64,000 nucleotides of DNA from assembly GCA_017623675.1 (NCBI GenBank), contig JAGAOO010000024.1, positions 1 to 64,000 on the forward strand. The letters are read 5' to 3'. The stretch is from Lachnospiraceae bacterium (lineage in GTDB: Bacteria; Bacillota; Clostridia; Lachnospirales; Lachnospiraceae). This document shows positions 60,634 through 64,000 of this stretch, piece after piece. Every line of letters begins with the position of its first letter. Within the stretch, counting starts at the first letter, position 1. The position numbers and the translations under genes were made by a program. A model generated the notes under the pieces. The model saw only the letters and a program-made list of their open reading frames with translations, was not told where the DNA came from and made no database searches.

Positions 60634-61791
60634 ATGGGATTATGGAAACAGTTGAGCCGTTTATGGAAACGGTCGGGAAAACAATCAGATACAGAATTAG
60701 AATCCATGGATGATTCTGAACAGGAAAGACAGATAGAAGAATCAGAGCTGGCACATCATTTAAGTCAAATTGTGGATTCTACTTATGAGATGGAGGATTT
60801 GAAACGGGAATATGAGCTTGTGACCTCCTACTTTTCGGATATTCAGAAAATCGAGCAAATGGAACCAATGCAACAGCGGAGGCTGGAGGATGATGCCGGA
60901 AAAATCCTGATGCTGGAGAAGAACCGGAAGGAATACCAGCATGCACCAAAGAGGATATCATCGGAACGGTATCAGTTATTTATGCGGTTAGAAGAGGAAG
61001 TGCCCAATGCCATTCACAGACTTGAGGAATTAGAAGATATGCGGAGCAAGATTAAGCGGGACTTAGAATATCTGGAAGGGGAAAAGGGAGCAATCAAATA
61101 TGAGGAAGAAGAACTGCAAAACCGGCAGACGACCTTGCGGAATATTGCAGTTGTTATTGGCGTGCTTACTGTTCTTACAGTAATAGCCTGTCTGTTCCTG
61201 AATCTTCAATACGAACTTGAACTGGCTGGTGCCGGAGCAGGAATTGCTATTGTTGCAGTGATTGTTGAATTCTTCCTGTTTCTTGGTTATAATCGTGCCA
61301 ATTATGACAGAAAGGTTTGTTATCAAAAGCATAATCGGGCAATCCAGTTACAGAATAAGGTAAAGATTAAATGGTTAAACAATACCAATAATTTGGATTT
61401 TCTTTATACAAAGTATGAGATAAACAGCCGCAAGGAACTGGAATATGAATGGGAGCAATATCGGCTGACAGTAGAGGAAGAAGAACGTTACCAGAAGAAT
61501 ATCGGGGACCTACGGGTATATCAGGAAGAAGTAGTAGCGAATCTGAAGCAGGCCGGTGTATGGGATGCTGAAATCTGGCTCCAGCAGATTCTGGCACTGG
61601 TAGATAAACGGGAAATGGTTGAGGTAAAGCATTCTCTGAATGTCCGTCGGCAAAAGCTACGGGAACGAATGAAACAGAACGAAGAAGCCAGACAAAACAG
61701 TCTGGTTTGTGTAAAGGGTATTCTGACAGAACATCCGGAATTAAAGGAACAGGCAAGAGAAGTGCTGACCTCTTATCATATTGCAGTATAA
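60634..61791 (+). CDS. coiled-coil membrane protein of the DUF5716/5717 operon
   Basis: This 385-residue protein has coiled coils (about residues 20-170), two adjacent transmembrane segments (about 172-190, VVIGVLTVLTVIACLFL; and 197-218, GAGAGIAIVAVIVEFFLFL) and a second coiled-coil region (about 225-385). Both coiled parts would face the same side, most likely the cytosol. It abuts the previous stop and is followed by a terminator-like hairpin. It would tether the operon's soluble parts to the membrane (inference). I do not recognise a named family. Confidence 0.6.
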   Translation: MGLWKQLSRLWKRSGKQSDTELESMDDSEQERQIEESELAHHLSQIVDSTYEMEDLKREYELVTSYFSDIQKIEQMEPMQQRRLEDDAGKILMLEKNRKEYQHAPKRISSERYQLFMRLEEEVPNAIHRLEELEDMRSKIKRDLEYLEGEKGAIKYEEEELQNRQTTLRNIAVVIGVLTVLTVIACLFLNLQYELELAGAGAGIAIVAVIVEFFLFLGYNRANYDRKVCYQKHNRAIQLQNKVKIKWLNNTNNLDFLYTKYEINSRKELEYEWEQYRLTVEEEERYQKNIGDLRVYQEEVVANLKQAGVWDAEIWLQQILALVDKREMVEVKHSLNVRRQKLRERMKQNEEARQNSLVCVKGILTEHPELKEQAREVLTSYHIAV

Positions 61792-61820
61792 ATGGGTGCA
61801 TAATGAGTATGCACTCATTT
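61790..61820 (+). terminator. hairpin ending the DUF5716/5717 operon
   Basis: AAATGGGTGCAT (61790-61801) pairs with ATGCACTCATTT (61809-61820), one wobble, overlapping the stop codon. The T run is short (TTTGTT), so it is a moderate terminator. Confidence 0.6.
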
Positions 61821-61847
61821 GTTATGTCAGGAAGAACAAAAGCTTGC

Positions 61848-61876
61848 TTGACAATTGATAAGGTACGATATATAAT
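61848..61876 (+). promoter_or_regulatory. consensus sigma-A promoter of the thiamine uptake operon
   Basis: TTGACA (61848-61853) and TATAAT (61871-61876) are exact consensus hexamers with the ideal 17-base spacer. Transcription would begin near 61883, at the 5' edge of the riboswitch. Confidence 0.92.
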
Positions 61877-61885
61877 TGCCTAGAA

Positions 61886-61994
61886 ATCAGGAGTGCTTAA
61901 GGAATTAGGCTGAGAAATGACATAATCCTGTCATTAATCCTTTGGGGAAACCCATGACCTGATCCGGATAATGCTGGCGGAGGGAGATGTTGAT
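61886..61994 (+). ncRNA. TPP riboswitch (THI element)
   Basis: The aptamer has GGCTGAGA (61908-61915), which binds the pyrimidine ring of thiamine pyrophosphate, and ACCTGATCCGGATAAT (61957-61972) followed by GGCGGAGGGA, the pyrophosphate-binding arm. ATCA (61886-61889) and TGAT (61991-61994) can close P1. A terminator hairpin follows, so high TPP should stop transcription before the uptake genes. Confidence 0.94.
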
Positions 61995-62018
61995 AAGCAA
62001 ATAATGTGCGATTTTTTC

Positions 62019-62052
62019 ATCCCCTTTCAAAGCAGTTTGGAAGGGATTTTTT
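62019..62052 (+). terminator. riboswitch expression-platform terminator
   Basis: ATCCCCTTTCAAA (62019-62031) pairs with TTTGGAAGGGAT (62036-62047), with one bulged C and one wobble, followed by a T run to 62052. It is the likely off-switch of the TPP riboswitch. Confidence 0.85.
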
Positions 62053-62130
62053 AATGCATTAGAGTAGTGGTTTCATTTGGTACTTGTGCACAGGACCAAA
62101 CAAAGTGAAATCTTAAAGGAGGAAATGAAG

Positions 62131-62427
62131 ATGAATGCAAATGTAGCCATTCAGGTATTGCCGGGTGTGTCAACGGATAAAGAAGTTGTACGGATTGTGG
62201 ATGAAGTCATTGACTATATCAAAAGTACCGGAGTTACCTACTATGTTGGTCCTTGCGAAACTGCAATGGAGGGTGACTATGAAGAATTAATGGAAATTGT
62301 GAAGCAATGTCAATATATTGCGATTCAGGCTGGCTGTCCAAGTGTGATGAGCTATGTAAAAATCACATATAAGCCGGAGGGAGAGGTATTGACCATAGAT
62401 GAAAAGACAACGAAGCATCATCAGTAA
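62131..62427 (+). CDS. thiamine-binding protein, YkoF/MTH1187 (DUF77) type
   Basis: This 98-residue protein has the MTH1187/DUF77 pattern (VAIQVLPGVSTDKEVVRIVDEVIDYIKSTG read in parts, YVGPCETAMEGDYEELMEIVKQC). Such proteins bind thiamine or a pyrimidine precursor and occur with HMP ABC transporters. It is the first gene after the TPP riboswitch. I chose the ATG at 62131, with AAAGGAGG eight bases upstream; an ATG at 62125 is too close. It overlaps the permease gene by 29 bases. Confidence 0.85.
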   Translation: MNANVAIQVLPGVSTDKEVVRIVDEVIDYIKSTGVTYYVGPCETAMEGDYEELMEIVKQCQYIAIQAGCPSVMSYVKITYKPEGEVLTIDEKTTKHHQ

Positions 62428-63169
62428 TTGCATACCGGTATTTGTCATTTTGGGAATTCTGGTGATATGGCAAATGATTTGTATCACTGGTCTGGTACCG
62501 GGCTATATGCTGCCTTCTCCAATTGAAGTGATACAGGCATTTATTGCGGATTTTCCGGCATTAATGAGGCATTCCAGAGTAACCTTACTGGAAGCAGCAT
62601 TGGGCTTAGTCTGCGGTGTGACCTTGGGCTTCCTGTGTGCAGCATTGATGGATAGCTTTGAACCGGTAAGAAAAGGGTTATATCCGATTCTGGTTCTGAC
62701 ACAGACGGTACCGCCGGTTGCCATAGCCCCACTTTTAATTTTGTGGTTTTCCTATGGGATTGCACCGAAGGTAGTGTTAGTGGTATTGGTATCATTTTTC
62801 CCAATTGCAGTTGGACTGTTAGAAGGATTTCAATCCGTAGACCCGGATATGATTCGTCTTATGCGTTCCATGAAAGCCAATCGGTGGCAGATTTTCTGGC
62901 ATGTGAAATTTCCCAATGCCTTAGGAGAATTCTTTTCCGGCTTGAAGATTGCGGTTTCCTATTCTGTGGTTGGTGCTGTGATTGCAGAATGGCTGGGTGG
63001 CTTGGAAGGACTGGGCGTATACATGACACGTGTGAAAAAGGCCTATGCTTATGATAGAATGTTTGCTGTTATTTTTCTGGTATCGGCGATTAGCTTATTG
63101 CTGATGGCGATTGTTAAGGTGGCACAGTATCAGGCTATGCCTTGGACTCATTGCCAAAAGGAAATTTGA
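62399..63169 (+). CDS. ABC transporter permease, ThiX-like
   Basis: This 256-residue membrane protein has about six transmembrane segments and the binding-protein-dependent permease (EAA) motif near FWHVKFPNALGEFFSGLKIAVSYS. It belongs to the SsuC/TauC/ThiX-like family and, by context, imports the HMP precursor of thiamine. It overlaps the DUF77 gene by 29 bases and precedes the binding-protein gene. No ATPase lies in the window; the ThiZ-type gene is expected just beyond the end. Confidence 0.86.
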   Translation: MKRQRSIISNCIPVFVILGILVIWQMICITGLVPGYMLPSPIEVIQAFIADFPALMRHSRVTLLEAALGLVCGVTLGFLCAALMDSFEPVRKGLYPILVLTQTVPPVAIAPLLILWFSYGIAPKVVLVVLVSFFPIAVGLLEGFQSVDPDMIRLMRSMKANRWQIFWHVKFPNALGEFFSGLKIAVSYSVVGAVIAEWLGGLEGLGVYMTRVKKAYAYDRMFAVIFLVSAISLLLMAIVKVAQYQAMPWTHCQKEI

Positions 63170-63247
63170 ACAGACAAACGAAGAAACAAATAGATGTCAC
63201 TACGATAAGTGGTAGGGATATGAATGAGAAAAGGAGATTGAGACGAA

Positions 63248-64000
63248 ATGAAACGATTCAAAAAAATAGTAAGCGCAGTGTTAGTGACAGCATTAGCATT
63301 TTCATTATGTGCTTGTAGTGGTAATGCAGAAAGCAATAATGCGGGTGAGAATAATGCGGGTGATGGCGAAAAGACGGAGATTACATTCGTGTTAGACTGG
63401 GCACCGAATACAAACCACACAGGCTTGTATGTTGCACAGGAACTTGGATACTATGAAGAGGCAGGCTTGGATGTAACAATTGTTCAGCCACCGGAGGATG
63501 GAGCAACCATGATGGTAGCTTCCGGACAGGCACAATTCGGTATTGATTTTCAGGATTATTTAGCACCGGTATTTACTTCTGAGGACGAAATGCCTGTAAC
63601 AGCAGTAGCAGCGATTATCCAGCATAATACCTCCGGTATTATTTCCCTGAAGGAAGACGGAATTACCTCTCCGGCAGGAATGGAAGGCAAGAATTATGCA
63701 ACCTGGGGCTTGGAGCTTGAACAGGCAATGATAAAGAATGTTGTAGAAGCAGACGGTGGAGATTATGATAAGGTGAATCTGATTCCGGAATACGTGACAG
63801 ATGTTCCATCAGCATTGCAGCAGGACATTGATGCAGTCTGGGTATATTATGCATGGGATGGTATCTCTACAAAGCAGGCAGGATTAGAAACCAATATGTT
63901 TTATTTTAAGGATATTACACCGGAATTTGATTATTACAGTCCTGTAATTATCGCTAATACGGATTTTCTGGAAGAAGATGAAGAAGCTGCAAAGGCATTC
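63248..64000 (+). CDS. ABC transporter substrate-binding lipoprotein, ThiY/NMT1-like (partial)
   Basis: The frame is open from the ATG at 63248 to the window end (251 residues, 3' end missing). It has a lipoprotein signal (LAFSLCAC, Cys about residue 21), a Gly/Asn/Glu linker, and the NMT1/THI5-like start FVLDWAPNTNHTGLYVAQELGYY, with QFGIDFQDYLAPVF and the WGLELEQAMIKN segment. NMT1-like proteins bind the pyrimidine HMP or its formyl precursor. AAGGAG lies 11 bases before the ATG. It completes the riboswitch-controlled import operon with the permease upstream. Confidence 0.9.
   Translation, partial: MKRFKKIVSAVLVTALAFSLCACSGNAESNNAGENNAGDGEKTEITFVLDWAPNTNHTGLYVAQELGYYEEAGLDVTIVQPPEDGATMMVASGQAQFGIDFQDYLAPVFTSEDEMPVTAVAAIIQHNTSGIISLKEDGITSPAGMEGKNYATWGLELEQAMIKNVVEADGGDYDKVNLIPEYVTDVPSALQQDIDAVWVYYAWDGISTKQAGLETNMFYFKDITPEFDYYSPVIIANTDFLEEDEEAAKAF

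Overview
The window looks like a chromosome segment of a Gram-positive Clostridia bacterium, most likely of the Lachnospiraceae. Evidence: the SCIFF peptide with its radical SAM maturase and a TIGR04086 membrane protein, the DUF5716/DUF5717 gene pair, the DUF6179/DUF6323 pair, lysine synthesis through LL-diaminopimelate aminotransferase, strong GGAGG ribosome binding sites and moderately low GC. Family names come from recognising sequence motifs, not from searches. Genus is not resolved.

Layout. 0-0.7 kb: 3' end of a 23S rRNA gene and four tRNAs (Asn, Glu, Cys, initiator Met), with no 5S gene between. 0.7-6.2 kb: DUF951, rpsF-ssb-rpsR, glutamine synthetase with an ANTAR regulator, dapF and dapL. 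6.2-9.1 kb: a small cassette of a stand-alone carrier protein, a possible BtrH-like protein and an Sfp-type phosphopantetheinyl transferase, facing an SDR reductase. 9.2-19 kb: a LytR_C-domain protein, a divergent WecG/TagA-like protein, YitT, an orphan MsmX/UgpC sugar-transport ATPase, a PucR/CdaR-type regulator, then ftsE-ftsX-M23 hydrolase-CtpA protease-DNA methyltransferase. 19-25.3 kb: a membrane protein ending in a DPNK...DEIAALF tail, and uvrBA behind a LexA-like box and a duplicated hairpin.

25.3-32.3 kb is an accessory, partly decayed stretch: two GNAT acetyltransferases, a ClbS/DfsB protein and WYL regulator behind a perfect palindromic operator, a GyrI-like gene broken by an out-of-frame deletion plus a second effector-domain remnant, DUF6323/DUF6179, a frameshifted and truncated AAA ATPase abutting a truncated membrane-protein start downstream of a TetR gene, a small unknown protein and a histidine phosphatase. 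I see no integrase, transposase or CRISPR array.

32.3-54.8 kb: a cytosolic GH3 glycosidase, TIGR04086-scfA-scfB-secDF-recJ-relA-MBL-hemZ-HD-GYP-hisS-aspS-lipoprotein, then an AraC-controlled pair for mannan-derived oligosaccharides (GH26 and a cellobiose 2-epimerase-like enzyme) and a HisC/CobD-like aminotransferase. 54.9-61.8 kb: a tightly packed four-gene operon (DUF5717 solenoid, DUF5716 Hsp70/actin-like ATPase, helical-repeat protein, coiled-coil membrane protein) of unknown function; this is the best candidate for an undescribed system. 61.8-64 kb: a consensus promoter and TPP riboswitch driving a thiamine/HMP uptake operon that runs off the end of the window.
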